Below, one piece after another: positions 18,101 through 28,536 of a DNA stretch of 64,000 nt. Location of the stretch: assembly GCF_000012365.1 (NCBI RefSeq), contig NC_007650.1:62001-126000 (forward strand), in the 5' to 3' direction. Made by a program: the position numbers and the translations under genes. This DNA comes from Burkholderia thailandensis E264 (lineage in GTDB: Bacteria; Pseudomonadota; Gammaproteobacteria; Burkholderiales; Burkholderiaceae). Position 1 is the stretch's first letter. Each line of letters begins with the position of its first letter. Below the pieces are notes generated by a model that worked only from the letters and a program-made list of their open reading frames with translations, was not told the origin of the DNA and made no database searches.

Positions 18101-21086
18101 ATCGCATACCGGCGCGGCGCTGCTGCACTACGACCGTGCAATGGGCGCCGAGGCGGAGCTCGCCGAGCAGGGCGCGCCGTTGCAGGCCGTGTTGAGCGCG
18201 GCGCGCGCGCGGCGGGCGATCGAAGGCGAGGATGTCGTGCGGATCGTCAATGCGCGCGAGCACAACCTGAAGTCGCTCGACGTCGACATTCCTCACGGCA
18301 AGTTCAACGTGGTGACCGGCGTGTCCGGCTCCGGCAAGTCGACGCTCGCGTTCGACATCCTCTTTCACGAAGGCCAGCGCCGCTACCTCGAATCGCTGAA
18401 CGCCTACGCGCGCTCGATCGTGCAGCCCGCGGGCCGCCCCGAAGTCGACGCGGTGTACGGCATTCCGCCGACGGTGGCGATCGAGCAGCGGCTCTCGCGC
18501 GGCGGCCGCAAGAGCACGGTCGCGACGACGTCCGAAGTGTGGCACTTCCTGCGGCTGCTGTATGTGAAGCTCGGCCTTCAGCATTGCATTCATGACGGCG
18601 CGCCGGTGACGTCGCAAACCGTCGAATCGATCGTCGCGCAATTGCTGCGCGATCATCGCGGCGAGCATGTCGGGCTGCTCGCGCCGCTCGTCGTCAATCG
18701 CAAGGGCGTGTACACGGATCTCGCGAAGTGGGCGAAGGCGCGCGGCAATACGCATCTGCGCGTCGACGGCGAGTTCGTGACGGTGGACCCGTGGCCGAAG
18801 CTCGATCGTTTCCGCGAGCATACGATCGAGCTGCCGGTGGCCGACCTCGTCGTGTCGCCGGAGAACGAGGCCGGGCTGAGGCAGCGCCTCGACGAGACGC
18901 TCGAGCTCGGCAAGGGCGTGATGCATCTGCTCGCGCCGCTCGACGGCCTGAGTCATGCGATGGCCAACCGCCTTTCCACCGCGCGCGTCGGCGAGATCAA
19001 GGTGCTGTCGGTCAAGCGCGCGTGCCCGGTGTGCGGCACGAGCTACCCGGAGCTGGACCCGCGAATGTTCTCGTACAACAGCAAGCACGGCTGGTGCGCG
19101 ACCTGCGTGGGCACCGGCCTCGCGCTCACGCGCGAGCAGCGCGCGGCCTACGACGACACGGTGCTCGCCGAAGACGGCCGCGGCCGCGAGCAGGCGCTGC
19201 CTTCCGACGAGCAGGAACCGGAAGGCGTCGGCGACGAGCCGTGCCCGGATTGCGGCGGCACGCGTCTGAATCCGTCCGCGCGCGCGGTGACGTTCGATCG
19301 CCATTCGATCGTCGACGTCGCGCAATGGACCGTGTCGGATACGCGCCGCTGGATCGACGGCCTGCGGCTTGCCGGGCGGGACGCGCAGATCGCGCGGGAC
19401 ATCGTCGGCGAAATCGGCAGCCGCCTCGCGTTTCTCGAGGAAGTCGGGCTCGGCTACCTGAGCCTCGATCGCGCGGCGCCTAGCCTGTCGGGCGGCGAGG
19501 CCCAGCGCATCCGGCTCGCGGCGCAGCTCGGCAGCAACCTGCAGGGCGTGTGCTACGTGCTCGACGAGCCGACGATCGGCCTGCATCCGCGCGACAACCA
19601 GATCCTGCTGGACGCGCTGCGCAAGCTCGGCGACAAGGGCAATACGCTCGTCGTCGTCGAACACGACGAAGACACGATTCGCCGCGCCGATCACATCATC
19701 GACATCGGCCCGGGCGCCGGCAAGCGCGGCGGCGCGCTGGTCGCGCAGGGCGGGGTGGCCGATCTGTCCGCGCAGCCCGCATCGGTGACGGGGCGCTTGC
19801 TCGCCCAACCGATGACGCATCCGTTGCAGCCGCGCCGCAGCGTGAATCCGCCGGGCAAGCGCAACGGGCCGGCGGTGCCGCAGACCTGGCTGACGGTGCA
19901 CGGCGCACTGCTGCATAACCTGCGCGGCGTCACGGTCGGCATTCCGCTCGCGCGGCTCGTCGCGGTGACGGGCGTGAGCGGCTCGGGCAAGTCGACGCTC
20001 GCGCGCGATGTGCTGATGACGAACCTGCTCGACGCGGTGGGCCGCTCGGTGCTGTCGTCGCCGGCCACGCGGCGCGCGCGCAAGGCCGCGCAGCAGCAGG
20101 CGCCGCAGGCGGCACAGGTGACGAAGGGCCGCGCGAGCGTGCTGGCGCGCAGCGCGCCGAGGCCTGCGCTGAACGTCACGCATGCGTGGCAGGGCTGCGA
20201 GTCGATCAGCGGCTGGGAGCAGATCGACCGCGTGCTCGAAGTCGATCAGACGCCGATCGGCAAGACGCCGCGCTCGTGCCCGGCGACCTACATCGGCGTG
20301 TGGGACACGATCCGCAGGCTGTTCGCGGACACGCTGGAGGCGCGCGCCCGCGGCTATACGGCGTCGCGATTCTCGTTCAACACCGGCGAAGGGCGCTGCC
20401 CCGCGTGCGAAGGGCAGGGCGTGCGCACGATCGGCATGAGTTTCCTGCCCGACGTGAAGGTGCCGTGCGATGTGTGCCACGGGCAGCGCTTCAATCCGGA
20501 GACGCTCGCGGTGACGTGGCGCGGCCGGAACATCGGCGACGTGCTGACGATGGAGATCGACGAAGCGGTGGAGTTCTTCGCGCCGATCTCGAACATCGCG
20601 CACCCGCTGCAACTGATGAAGGACGTCGGCCTGGGTTACCTGACGCTCGGCCAGCCGTCGCCGACCTTGTCCGGCGGCGAGGCGCAGCGCATCAAGCTCG
20701 TCACCGAGCTCAGCAAGGTGCGCGACGACATCACGCGGCGCGGGCAGAAGGCGCCGCACACGCTGTACGTGCTGGACGAGCCGACCGTGGGCCTGCACAT
20801 GGCGGATGTCGCGAAGCTGATTCGCGTGCTGCACCGGCTCGTGGATGCGGGGCACAGTGTCGTCGTGATCGAGCACGACCTCGATGTGATCGCGGAAGCG
20901 GACTGGATCATCGACCTCGGCCCGGAGGGCGGCGCCGGAGGCGGCGCGATCGTGGCGGCCGCGCCTCCGGAAGCGCTCGTGAAGGCGGGCGCAAGCCATA
21001 CGGGGCGCGCGCTCGAGCCGGTGCTGGCGCGAACGGGCGTGAACTATCGCGAGCCCGTGCAGGGCGGGGAGGCGGAAGTCGGCTGA
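15171..21086 (+). CDS. uvrA: Tandem-duplicated UvrA-like excinuclease ATPase
   Basis: A single frame of 1971 residues if begun at TTG 15171, where UvrA homology starts. Earlier in-frame ATGs would place the LexA-like box inside the gene. Four ABC modules are present. Walker A motifs lie near residues 34-41 (GPSGSGKS), about 674, about 1050 and about 1600 (GVSGSGKS). Four LSGGE signatures are encoded near 16718, 17760, 19490 and 20672. CxxC zinc-finger pairs ([27 protein letters not shown]) recur. So two complete UvrA units are fused head to tail, about 990 residues each, whereas canonical UvrA is about 940. Large double UvrA proteins occur in several proteobacteria as second paralogues. UvrA recognises DNA damage for UvrBC excision. 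SOS control fits the upstream box. Confidence 0.9.
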   Translation: MSSSNLIRIRGARQHNLKHIDLDLRTGEMTVVTGPSGSGKSSLVFDTLYAEGQRRYVETFSAYARQFLDRMDRPQVERVDGVPPAIAIDQTNPVRSSRSTVGTMTELNDHLKLLYARAAELFDRRTARLVRHDTPETIYADLLARTKEHDPRIAITFAVELPETATDDEVEQWLSASGYTRVQARREVASPTGPRKVLDVVADRFRLHQVDKARAIEAIEASLKRGGGRVNVYVLAQVPENANDAAAQSQVWRYSTGLHDPDSDLRYADPQAALFSFNSAYGACEACRGFGRVIGVDLGLVIPDARKTLRGGAIKPMQTPAWKECQDDLMRYAAKANIRRDTPWAELTPDEQDWVINGSPDWNGKWQSQWYGVKRFFGYLESKAYKMHIRVLLSKYRSYTPCAVCGGARLKTESLLWRLGTKANADAVLASADRFMPRGVEWTRAQLEALPGLTVHDLMLLPIERIRRFFDDVSLPSALLDDALKLLLAEVRTRLKYLCDVGLGYLTLDRQSRTLSGGEVQRINLTTALGTSLTKTLFVLDEPSIGLHPRDLNRIVEAMQRLRDAGNTLVVVEHDPSVMLAADRLIDMGPGPGERGGTIVYDGTPGDIRSAHTLTGEYLGGRKQVAHASHWVRRPVDARTPRIVLEGASEHNLRDVTVEIPLQRLVCVTGVSGSGKSTLLQDVLYPAMARHFGKATESPGAHRGLMGAEQVGDVVFVDQSPIGKTTRSNPASYVGAFDEIRKLFAKAPLALQRGYGAGTFSFNSGDGRCPTCGGSGFEHIEMQFLSDVYLRCPDCDGRRYRAEILDVRIERGGRALSVADVLELTVSEAAACFAADAEVLRVLQPIVDVGLEYVKLGQPVPTLSGGEAQRLKLAGFLAESAKAGNGRRVVTQEARVARARLFMFDEPTTGLHFDDIAKLMRAFGKLLAAGHSLIVIEHNLDVIRAADWLIDLGPEGGDGGGLVLCAGTPDDVKACAGSHTGAALLHYDRAMGAEAELAEQGAPLQAVLSAARARRAIEGEDVVRIVNAREHNLKSLDVDIPHGKFNVVTGVSGSGKSTLAFDILFHEGQRRYLESLNAYARSIVQPAGRPEVDAVYGIPPTVAIEQRLSRGGRKSTVATTSEVWHFLRLLYVKLGLQHCIHDGAPVTSQTVESIVAQLLRDHRGEHVGLLAPLVVNRKGVYTDLAKWAKARGNTHLRVDGEFVTVDPWPKLDRFREHTIELPVADLVVSPENEAGLRQRLDETLELGKGVMHLLAPLDGLSHAMANRLSTARVGEIKVLSVKRACPVCGTSYPELDPRMFSYNSKHGWCATCVGTGLALTREQRAAYDDTVLAEDGRGREQALPSDEQEPEGVGDEPCPDCGGTRLNPSARAVTFDRHSIVDVAQWTVSDTRRWIDGLRLAGRDAQIARDIVGEIGSRLAFLEEVGLGYLSLDRAAPSLSGGEAQRIRLAAQLGSNLQGVCYVLDEPTIGLHPRDNQILLDALRKLGDKGNTLVVVEHDEDTIRRADHIIDIGPGAGKRGGALVAQGGVADLSAQPASVTGRLLAQPMTHPLQPRRSVNPPGKRNGPAVPQTWLTVHGALLHNLRGVTVGIPLARLVAVTGVSGSGKSTLARDVLMTNLLDAVGRSVLSSPATRRARKAAQQQAPQAAQVTKGRASVLARSAPRPALNVTHAWQGCESISGWEQIDRVLEVDQTPIGKTPRSCPATYIGVWDTIRRLFADTLEARARGYTASRFSFNTGEGRCPACEGQGVRTIGMSFLPDVKVPCDVCHGQRFNPETLAVTWRGRNIGDVLTMEIDEAVEFFAPISNIAHPLQLMKDVGLGYLTLGQPSPTLSGGEAQRIKLVTELSKVRDDITRRGQKAPHTLYVLDEPTVGLHMADVAKLIRVLHRLVDAGHSVVVIEHDLDVIAEADWIIDLGPEGGAGGGAIVAAAPPEALVKAGASHTGRALEPVLARTGVNYREPVQGGEAEVG

Positions 21087-21334
21087 ACGGGGCGCTTCCG
21101 ATGAACGGCCCGGGCGCCGTGCGAGACGCCGGCGCTTCACGAGAAGCGCGGGCGCGCGGGCCTGCTTGTGACGATCGCGCATCGCCGGCTTGCGCGGCGC
21201 GCGACCGGTTCCTGCACGAGCGCCGAGACGCCGGTGTCCGCCGAACGTCTGCGCCTGAAGCCCCCAGGCGACGCATGACGCGTTGCCGCGAGCGGTGCCG
21301 CAACCCGGCGGCGCGGGCTTGCGCCGCGCTTACC

Positions 21335-21736
21335 TTACTGTTCGCAGCGCACGTCGCGTTTGAGCACCGCGATGATCGCCGGATACGTGCCGTGATCGAG
21401 GTCGATGCGCGCGACGACGTTCTGCATCGTGTCGTCGCCGTCGTCGTACACGCTCACGCGCTCGCGGCGCAGATACTCGAGGCCGGTGCAGCCGGATGCG
21501 CGTCCGTCTTCGGACACGCGGCAATCGAGCGGATGGTCCGCGAGATAGCGGTAGCGATCGCGCTCGCGCGCGGCGAGGTATTCGCGCAGGTTCGACGCGG
21601 CGCCGCCGACGCCCGTGACGATCGCGATTGAGCATGCCGGGGTGGAGGCAGGCGCGTCGTCGACTATCTGCGCATGCGCGGACGCGCAGACAGCAGCGGC
21701 AAGCGCGGTGAGGATCGAGATTCGAAGGAAGGACAT
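21335..21736 (-). CDS. Small secreted hypothetical protein
   Basis: Encodes 133 residues with a signal peptide (residues 1-23, cleavage AHA-Q). The mature protein has four cysteines (in PACSI, LDCRV, SGCTGLE and VRCEQ), which could form two disulphides, and a REYLAARERDRYRYLADHP helix. I do not recognise a family. It is convergent with uvrA, with a 250-base gap that shows no clear terminator. Confidence 0.7.
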   Translation of the reverse strand: MSFLRISILTALAAAVCASAHAQIVDDAPASTPACSIAIVTGVGGAASNLREYLAARERDRYRYLADHPLDCRVSEDGRASGCTGLEYLRRERVSVYDDGDDTMQNVVARIDLDHGTYPAIIAVLKRDVRCEQ

Positions 21737-22139
21737 GGTGCGGGACGCCGTCGTCGGAACGAATCCCGGATTGTAGTGCGATTCCGGGCGGCGGCGCCTC
21801 GGGATTCACGCGCGCCGGCGGGCGTCGCCCGATGCTTGTTTCCGCGCGACGCGGACGGCGCGGCGGCGCATCCGAGCGTTGCGGTCGCGGCGGCCGGCAA
21901 TGCGTTGCCGAGCGCCTTGCGATTCACGCACCTTCCTCGAAGCGCGCGCGCCGGCCGCCGATATCCGGCGGCAACGCGCGCGCCGCGCGCACGTTGACGG
22001 CCCGCCGGACGCGATACAGACTGCTGGCTGTGCCAGCGGCTCCGAGGGAGATTTCATCGACCACCGGTCGAGGATGCCAGGCAATCCCGCTGGCCGCCCA
22101 TTCACGTGAATGATTGCCACATTCGGGAGGGCATCAGTC
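21737..22139. other. Intergenic region upstream of the beta-propeller gene
   Basis: About 400 bases between divergent genes. GC-rich and without a supported ORF. A ribosome-binding site CGGGAGGG at 22124-22131 belongs to the next gene. Confidence 0.4.
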
Positions 22140-24077
22140 ATGGCCGAAAAAAAGAGGCGCATTCATGCCGCGCTTCTCGCCGCGGCGATCGCCGCGACCG
22201 CGCCGGCCTGCCACGCGCAAAACGCCACCGACTGGCTGGCGAACACCTACGGCACCCTCGCCGCCCACGTGGGCAACGCGGCGCGTTCGATGTGGGTCGC
22301 GCCCGAAGGCGTCATCTACACGGCGTCGATGTGGGACGAGTACGAGGGCGGCGTCGCGATCTACCAGAACGGCAGGAGCGTCGGCTCGATCGGCACGCAC
22401 GCGGAGTTTCAGGGCGGCGCGATCACGGGCAACGCGACGTCGGTCTTCGCCGCGCTTCAGTACGACAAGTCGCATGGCAGCGGCGCGGTCGGACGATACA
22501 ACCGCGCCACGAAAACTCGCGATCTTGTGATTCAGGTCAGCGCGTCGAACAATCAGCCCCGGGTCGACGTCGTCACCGGCCTCGCCGCGGCGGGCTCGCT
22601 CCTCTATGCGAGCGACTTCTACGGCAACCGCGTCCGGATCTTCACGACCGACGGCATCTGGCAGCGGGACATCGGCGTCTCCGGGCCCGGCGCGCTCGCC
22701 GTGGACCGCGCGGGCAACGTCTGGGTCGCGCGAAAGAGTGCGGGCGCGATCGTCGAGTTCAGTCCGGCCGGCGCATTGCTGAACATCATCCGGATGCCCG
22801 GCGGATCGCAGCCGTCGGCGCTCTATTTCGATGCGTCGTCGGGGCAACTGATGGTCGGGGACGAAGGCCCGGACATGAACATCAAGAGTTACCGCGCGTC
22901 GGGCACGCCGGCGCTCGTCGGCACATTCGGCATTCGGGGCGGCTATCTCGATGCCACGACGGGCATCAAGGGGCAGGTGGGCGCGAAGCGCTTCACCCGC
23001 GTCGCCGGCATCGGCAAGGACAGCGCCGGCACTCTCTATGTGCTCAACAACCCGTGGGGCGGTAGTTGGGACCTCGGCCGCAACGGCGGCACCGATATTC
23101 ACGCGTACGACAGCGCCGGCAACCTGCAGCGGACGCTTCAGTCCCTCAACTTCGAGGGCGTCGCCGCCCCGGACCCGGCCACGGACGGCGCGCTGTTCTA
23201 CGGCGGCACCAACATCTATGCCGGCGGCGCGGGCGGCACCTTCGTCGCGAACACGGTCGATCCGTTCTCCTACCCGTCGGACCCGCGCATCGACATGAAC
23301 GATACGCAGCGCGACGAGCATTTCGGGCAACTCGTCGCCGTGGGCGCGAACCGGATTCTCGTGGTGTCCGGCCAGAATCCGCCGGTTTTCCACTTCTTCC
23401 ATTTCAACCAGGCGAACGGCTACGTGGCCATTCCGGATGCGTCGATCCCGGGCCCGGCATTCAATACGACCCAACGGGTCACGGGCGGATTCTGCATCGA
23501 CGGCAACGGCGGCGTGTGGGCCGGCCTGGACAAGACCGGCTCGATCTACCATTACCCGCTGACCGGTTTCGACGCGGGCGGCAAGCCGGCATGGGGCGCC
23601 GGCATTCCGATCCGCATTCCCGCGAGCGTCCAGCCGCTGACGCGCATCGTCTACCTCGCGGACAGCGACACGATGATTCTCGCGCAGGGCATCGTCGGGA
23701 GCGCGGACTGGACGGCGATCGGCACGCGGATCGAGGTGTATCACGGCTGGCGCGCGGGCAACACGACGGCGCCCGATCCGGTGATCAATCTCGCCGGCGC
23801 GGGCGCCAAGTCGATCGACGCGGCCGGCAATCATCTGTTCGTCGGCTACTGGTTCAGCGGCAGCGGGCCGGCGCGGCCGAACATCGACGCCTTCAACCTC
23901 GCCACGGGCAAGCTCGACGCCACGCTGGTCAACACCAGCAGCGGCACCGTGGATGCGAGCAGCGCCGTCGATTCGATGTACGGCGTCAGGGCGTACCTGC
24001 GTTCGACGGGCGAGTACGTGGTCACGAAGAACAACGTCAAGGGCAACAGCATCACGGTCTATCGCTGGAAGCCGTGA
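22140..24077 (+). CDS. Secreted NHL/SMP-30-like beta-propeller protein
   Basis: Encodes 645 residues from ATG 22140, chosen because GGGAGGG precedes it at good spacing. A signal peptide (residues 1-27, CHA-Q) is followed by repeated beta-propeller blades of the NHL or gluconolactonase-like type (GPGALAVDRAGNVWVAR, VGDEGPDMNI, GFCIDGNGGVWAGLDKTG, KSIDAAGNHLFVGYW). Such proteins are exported, bind ligands or carry lactonase-like activity, but no catalytic residues can be assigned here. It is followed after 550 bases by the phospholipase C gene on the same strand. A functional link is not shown. Confidence 0.75.
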   Translation: MAEKKRRIHAALLAAAIAATAPACHAQNATDWLANTYGTLAAHVGNAARSMWVAPEGVIYTASMWDEYEGGVAIYQNGRSVGSIGTHAEFQGGAITGNATSVFAALQYDKSHGSGAVGRYNRATKTRDLVIQVSASNNQPRVDVVTGLAAAGSLLYASDFYGNRVRIFTTDGIWQRDIGVSGPGALAVDRAGNVWVARKSAGAIVEFSPAGALLNIIRMPGGSQPSALYFDASSGQLMVGDEGPDMNIKSYRASGTPALVGTFGIRGGYLDATTGIKGQVGAKRFTRVAGIGKDSAGTLYVLNNPWGGSWDLGRNGGTDIHAYDSAGNLQRTLQSLNFEGVAAPDPATDGALFYGGTNIYAGGAGGTFVANTVDPFSYPSDPRIDMNDTQRDEHFGQLVAVGANRILVVSGQNPPVFHFFHFNQANGYVAIPDASIPGPAFNTTQRVTGGFCIDGNGGVWAGLDKTGSIYHYPLTGFDAGGKPAWGAGIPIRIPASVQPLTRIVYLADSDTMILAQGIVGSADWTAIGTRIEVYHGWRAGNTTAPDPVINLAGAGAKSIDAAGNHLFVGYWFSGSGPARPNIDAFNLATGKLDATLVNTSSGTVDASSAVDSMYGVRAYLRSTGEYVVTKNNVKGNSITVYRWKP

Positions 24078-24626
24078 TCGGGCGTTTCGTCGGCCGGCGC
24101 GACTCGGCCGGGATCGACGATCCTGCTTGATACGGGGCGCTTGCCTGCTCCGGCCATGCGCTCACGCGGCGCGGCTCGATCAGTTGCCGGCGGGCGGCGC
24201 GCGGCACGTCGTAGCGGGACATGCGCGAGACCGCGCGCCGTCGCGACGCGCGCATGCCGTTGACACGGCCGGTCTGTGCCTCGCCGATGTCTTCACTCGG
24301 CGCGGATATCGGAATCCGCCGGCGATTGCGCGCGCCTTTCGCCGCTGGCCGGCATGGCGCTCGGCCGTTTTCGCGAAGACCGCGGACGGACGCTGGCGCA
24401 CGCGTGCACGTCGCGTCGCGCATCCGCGTCCATGCCCCTTCCGATACCCACCATCGTCATCTTCGCATCACGCTGACGTCACGCTGAAACCTTACAGTCC
24501 GCTTGGGAATTCCCATGCCGACGAGGGGGCCGATGCCCGACGCCACCGGCGCGCCGCGCGCGCGGCCGGCGCGTGCGCGCATCGCCGGTTCATCGCTCGG
24601 TCAATTCACTGCAAGGACTCCGGAAC
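24078..24626. other. Intergenic region before the phospholipase C gene
   Basis: About 550 bases with no supported ORF. The last 30 bases hold an AAGGA-like ribosome site for the phospholipase gene. The region probably carries its promoter, which I cannot place. Confidence 0.4.
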
Positions 24627-26822
24627 ATGAACTCTCGTCGCCGATTTCTGCAAGGCACCGCATCCACGGGCATCGCGGCCGCCACGCTGGCCGCATTCCC
24701 GCTCAGCATTCGCCGCGCGCTCGCGATTCCCGCGAACAACCGGACCGGAACCATTCGGGACGTCGAGCACATCGTCATCCTGATGCAGGAGAACCGTTCG
24801 TTCGACAACTACTTCGGCACGCTGCGCGGCGTGCGCGGCTTCGGCGATCGCTTCGGCATTCCGCTGCCCAACGCGCTGACGGTCTGGCAGCAGCGCAACG
24901 CGGCAGGCGCGCTGGTGTTGCCTTACCACCTGGACGGCAGCAAGGGCAACGCGCAGCGCGTGAGCGGCACGCCGCACTCGTGGGACGACGGCCAGAATGC
25001 GTGGGACGGCGGGCGCATGTACCAATGGCCGCGCTACAAGAATGCGGCGTCGATGGGCTACTTCCGCGAGAGCGAGCTGCCGTTCCAGTTCGCGCTCGCG
25101 AATGCGTTCACGATCTGCGACGCCTACCACTGCTCGATGCACGCGGGCACCAACTCCAATCGCATGTTCATGTGGACCGGCACCAACGGCCCGACCGGCG
25201 CGGGCGTGGCCTCGGTGGTGAACGAGTGGGACGACATCGGCCCCTCCGCGCTCGGCTACGAGTGGAAGACCTATCCCGAGCGTCTGCAGGAAGCCGGGGT
25301 GAGCTGGAAGGTCTACCAGAACATGCCCGACAACTTCACCGACAACTCGCTCGCCGGCTTCAAGCAATACCGCCGCGCGAACGAGGCGTCGGGCAAGCCG
25401 GTGAGCAACAGCGACAAGGTGGTGTCGCCCGCATACGATCCGGCGAGCGACGACGTTCGCAACCCGCTGTACAAGGGCATCGCCAACACGATGCCCGACG
25501 GCGGCTTCCTCGGCACGTTCAAGGAAGACATCCGCAACGGCAAGCTGCCGCAGGTGTCGTGGGTGGTGGCGCCGGCCGCGTATTCCGAGCACCCTGGGCC
25601 GTCGAGCCCGGTGCAGGGCGCTTGGTACATCCAGGAGACGCTCGATGCGCTCACCGCCATGCCCGACGTCTGGAGCAAGACCGTGCTGCTCGTGAATTTC
25701 GACGAGAACGACGGCTACTTCGATCACGTGCCTTCGCCGTCGGCGCCGTCGCTGAACCCGGACGGCACGCCGGCCGGCAAGACCACGCTGCCCGACGCCG
25801 ACATCGCGTTCGAGCGCTTCATCCATCCGAAGCCGCCGGGCGCGAAGAGCCAGCCGCAGCCCGACGCTCGCGTGTATGGCCCCGGCGTGCGCGTGCCGAT
25901 GTACGTGATCTCGCCGTGGAGCCGCGGCGGCTGGGTCAACTCGCAGGTATTCGACCATACGTCGACGCTGCGCTTCATCGAGGCGCGCTTCGGCGTTCGC
26001 GAACTCAATATTTCCGCGTTCCGCCGCGCGGTATGCGGCGACCTGACGAGCGCCTTCAACTTCGTGCAGCCGAACAACGAGCCGTTGCCCACGCTCGCCG
26101 GCCGCAAGACCCGCGCGCAGGCCGATGCGCTGCGCGCCGCGCAGCAGCAGATGCCGCAGATCGTGCCGCCCGCGAACGGGCAACTGCCGCGCCAGGCGGC
26201 GGGCACGCGGCCTTCGCGCGCATTGCCGTACGAACTGCACGTTCATGCCGTAGCCGGCACGCTCGACGGCACGATGCGCCTCGCATTCGTCAACACGGGC
26301 CGGGCCGCGGCCGTGTTCCACGTCTACGACAAGCTCAATCTGGGCCGCCTGCCGCGCCGCTACATGGTCGAGGCCGGCAAGCAGCTCGACGACGCGTGGG
26401 CCTCGATGACGGACAACGGCGGCCGGTACGACCTGTGGGTGCTCGGGCCGAACGGCTTCCACCGCCACTTCACGGGCGACATGAACCGCTTGCGCGCCGG
26501 CGGCGCGCCCGTGCCCGAAGTGCGCGTGGAGTACGACCGCAAGCACGGCGACGTGCAATTGCTGTTGCGTAACGAAGGGGCGCGCGAGTGCGTGTTCACC
26601 GTGCGCGCGAAGGCGTACCGCAGCGATGGCCCGTGGACCTTCAAGGTCAAGGGCGGCGCCGAGCGCAAGCATCACTGGAAGCTGGACGGCAGCGGCAACT
26701 GGTACGACTTCGTCGTGACCTGCGATGCCGACGCCGGCTACGCGCGCCGTTTTGCCGGCCGGGTGGAAACCGGCGAGCACTCCGTCAGCGATCCGGCGAT
26801 GGGGTTCGGCGATCGGTTCTGA
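24627..26822 (+). CDS. plcN: Phosphocholine-type phospholipase C, Tat-exported
   Basis: Encodes 731 residues. A twin-arginine signal (RRRFLQ at residues 4-9, cleavage near residue 35) is followed by the phosphoesterase domain. That domain opens with VEHIVILMQENRSFDNYFGT, where the E-N-R-S-F-D-x-Y-F-G motif holds metal-binding and catalytic residues. Conserved GTNSNRMFMWTGT and FDENDGYFDHVPSP stretches complete the acid-phosphatase-like active site. Two C-terminal beta-sandwich domains of the bacterial PLC type start near residues 535 and 630. These enzymes cleave phosphatidylcholine or sphingomyelin outside the cell and release phosphate and choline. Symbol by family resemblance; haemolytic versus non-haemolytic type cannot be settled here. 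Confidence 0.88.
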   Translation: MNSRRRFLQGTASTGIAAATLAAFPLSIRRALAIPANNRTGTIRDVEHIVILMQENRSFDNYFGTLRGVRGFGDRFGIPLPNALTVWQQRNAAGALVLPYHLDGSKGNAQRVSGTPHSWDDGQNAWDGGRMYQWPRYKNAASMGYFRESELPFQFALANAFTICDAYHCSMHAGTNSNRMFMWTGTNGPTGAGVASVVNEWDDIGPSALGYEWKTYPERLQEAGVSWKVYQNMPDNFTDNSLAGFKQYRRANEASGKPVSNSDKVVSPAYDPASDDVRNPLYKGIANTMPDGGFLGTFKEDIRNGKLPQVSWVVAPAAYSEHPGPSSPVQGAWYIQETLDALTAMPDVWSKTVLLVNFDENDGYFDHVPSPSAPSLNPDGTPAGKTTLPDADIAFERFIHPKPPGAKSQPQPDARVYGPGVRVPMYVISPWSRGGWVNSQVFDHTSTLRFIEARFGVRELNISAFRRAVCGDLTSAFNFVQPNNEPLPTLAGRKTRAQADALRAAQQQMPQIVPPANGQLPRQAAGTRPSRALPYELHVHAVAGTLDGTMRLAFVNTGRAAAVFHVYDKLNLGRLPRRYMVEAGKQLDDAWASMTDNGGRYDLWVLGPNGFHRHFTGDMNRLRAGGAPVPEVRVEYDRKHGDVQLLLRNEGARECVFTVRAKAYRSDGPWTFKVKGGAERKHHWKLDGSGNWYDFVVTCDADAGYARRFAGRVETGEHSVSDPAMGFGDRF

Positions 26823-26929
26823 GCGGGGCGAGCCGCCGCGGCCGCGGTCGGTCGCGGCGGGACGGTAATACCCCCGCAAATCCGGCGTTGGGAGAAGTAG
26901 AATTTTCTCGTTAAGAGGGAGTTCTGCAG

Positions 26930-27105
26930 ATGAAGAAGTCAAGATTCACGGACAGTCAGATACTGGAGGCGCTCAAGCGCGCGGAGGCTGGGCTGGCGGT
27001 ACCGGAGTTATGCCGGGAACTGGGCATCAGCTCGGCAACGTTTTATATATGGCGCTCGAAGTACGGCGGCATGGACGCGTCGATGATGTCGCGCATGAAG
27101 CGGGC
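26930..27105 (+). pseudogene. IS3-family OrfA fragment
   Basis: Begins normally with a transposase OrfA helix-turn-helix (MKKSRFTDSQILEALKRAEA, then CRELGISSATFY) and breaks off after SRMK, where IS21-derived sequence begins. The leucine-zipper end and OrfB are missing. It sits 107 bases after the phospholipase gene and marks the left edge of the IS-rich segment. Confidence 0.8.
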
Positions 27106-27862
27106 TCGACGACTTGGGCCGCAACTGCCACCTTTGGTTTTGTCCAGTGGGCGATACACGCGTGCAGGTAGGAACGAGGTGCCGTAGTGCCGTGCGAAGT
27201 CCAGCATGGTATCGCCGGCACGAGGCTCGTACCGATCAGGATCGGCAATCATCGCGCGCGGGTTATCCGGTACGATCAGTTGCGGCGTGCCGCCCTAGAC
27301 GGTCTGCGCGCGAGCAATGCCGCCCAACCAGTCTTCCATCGTCTCGGCCGGCGTCGCACACGCGAACGTGTAGCTCGAGGCGCCCATGGCGTCGACGGAC
27401 ACGTGCGCTCGGCGTCCGGTTGTGATCGGCAACGTGGGCCCGGCGAAGTCGACGAACAGCTTCTCGCCAGCGCGGTGGATCTGACGCGTCGAGCGCTTCA
27501 GATGCTTTGTGAACGCCTTGTAGTGCTCGCAGAATTGCGCGTAGAGCGGTAGGTTTGCCAGCCGGCGACTCGACCTAGTATTCCTCCCACAGCAGCGTCA
27601 ACGTCATGCCTTTGCGGCGCAGTTCCTGATGGATGCGCCCGTAATCGGGCTGGACGTAGGTCGCGGGTCCCATGGGCTTGCCGAGTAGCCGCCGCTTGAG
27701 CTCGCCTTCGTCCATCTCGCAGGCACTTGTCCAGTCCAGCCCGGCGGCGCTCGCCAGTCCGACGTGCTGCGTAACCACGCTTTTGGAAAGGCCAAGCGGC
27801 GCGGCGATCCGATCGTGCGAGAGGCCGCCGTCGAATTTAAGTCGCATAACGTCCTTGATCAT
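27106..27862 (-). pseudogene. istA: IS21-family IstA transposase remnant, frameshifted
   Basis: The N-terminal part (27575-27862) encodes an IstA helix-turn-helix region and PDYGRIHQELRRKGMTLTLLWEEY, a conserved IstA stretch. Translation continues in other frames toward lower coordinates with IstA core sequence (FVDFAGP and an internal stop, then PDRYEPRAGDTMLDFARHYG). It ends at 27106 where it abuts the IS3 fragment. Several frameshifts and loss of the C-terminus and istB make it inactive. Confidence 0.75.
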
Positions 27863-28066
27863 GCATGTTCATTCGGTTCGTGGGCATGTTCTTTCCGGCC
27901 AAAGCCGGCGAGCATAGCCCGCGTGGTTGATCTCATGCGCAACGCCAATCCTGCCTTCCGGTACGCTCGGTCACGATCCCGAAACGGCCTGTCGTTCGTC
28001 CGAAATACGCACCGTCGAGCCTGGCTTGATTCCGATAATATCGACGCGAGATTCACTGCCTGATTG

Positions 28067-28495
28067 GTCACAAAATTCCGCCTCAGGTCAGAGGAGCGTG
28101 AACATGCGCATTACGTCGTATACGCGCCGCGCAGTAAGGCCACACGGCAAACCCTGGAGAACGTCGCGGGCCGCAGGTGGGAAATCGAGACCGGTTTCGA
28201 GGCGACCAAAGGCGAGTGCGGACTCGATCAATATGAGGTGCGCCGGTGGCAGGGCTGGTACCGTCACATCACGCTGGCCCTGAATGGCTCATGCGGTACT
28301 CGTCACGTTGCGGGTGCGCAGCAAAAAACCCCGAAGGTTAGGTGCCGCTCAGTGTGCAGGAGGTCCACCGGCTCCTCTGCCGCATCTTGTGGCGCGGCGC
28401 TCGCTCCATCGCGTACGTGTTGTCCTGGTCGGCATGGCGGTGTCGACACCGGTACCGCGCCCAGCAGTGCAACTACCGAAGACGGGAATGTATGC
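28067..28495 (+). pseudogene. IS701/IS4-like DDE transposase C-terminal remnant
   Basis: The stretch RWEIETGFEATKGECGLDQY then EVRRWQGWYRHITLAL carries the conserved glutamate region of IS701-type transposases. After about 28290 the sequence continues in shifted frames (VQEVHRLLCRILWR, then WSAWRCRHR), matching the usual C-terminal end. The N-terminus is gone. It abuts lower-GC DNA of the AraC/GNAT segment. Confidence 0.65.
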
Positions 28496-28536
28496 TCTCA
28501 GTTTACTTGCATCTACGGCTGTAGTACTAAGTCGGA

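Noticed and set aside
15174..21182. A 2002-codon open frame antisense to uvrA
   Set aside because: It mirrors the uvrA coding frame in GC-rich DNA, is rich in Arg/His/Ala/Asp, and has no domain or start signals. It is a codon-bias shadow.
24606..26942. A 778-codon open frame antisense to the phospholipase C gene
   Set aside because: Shadow composition, and the sense strand has a Tat signal and catalytic motifs.
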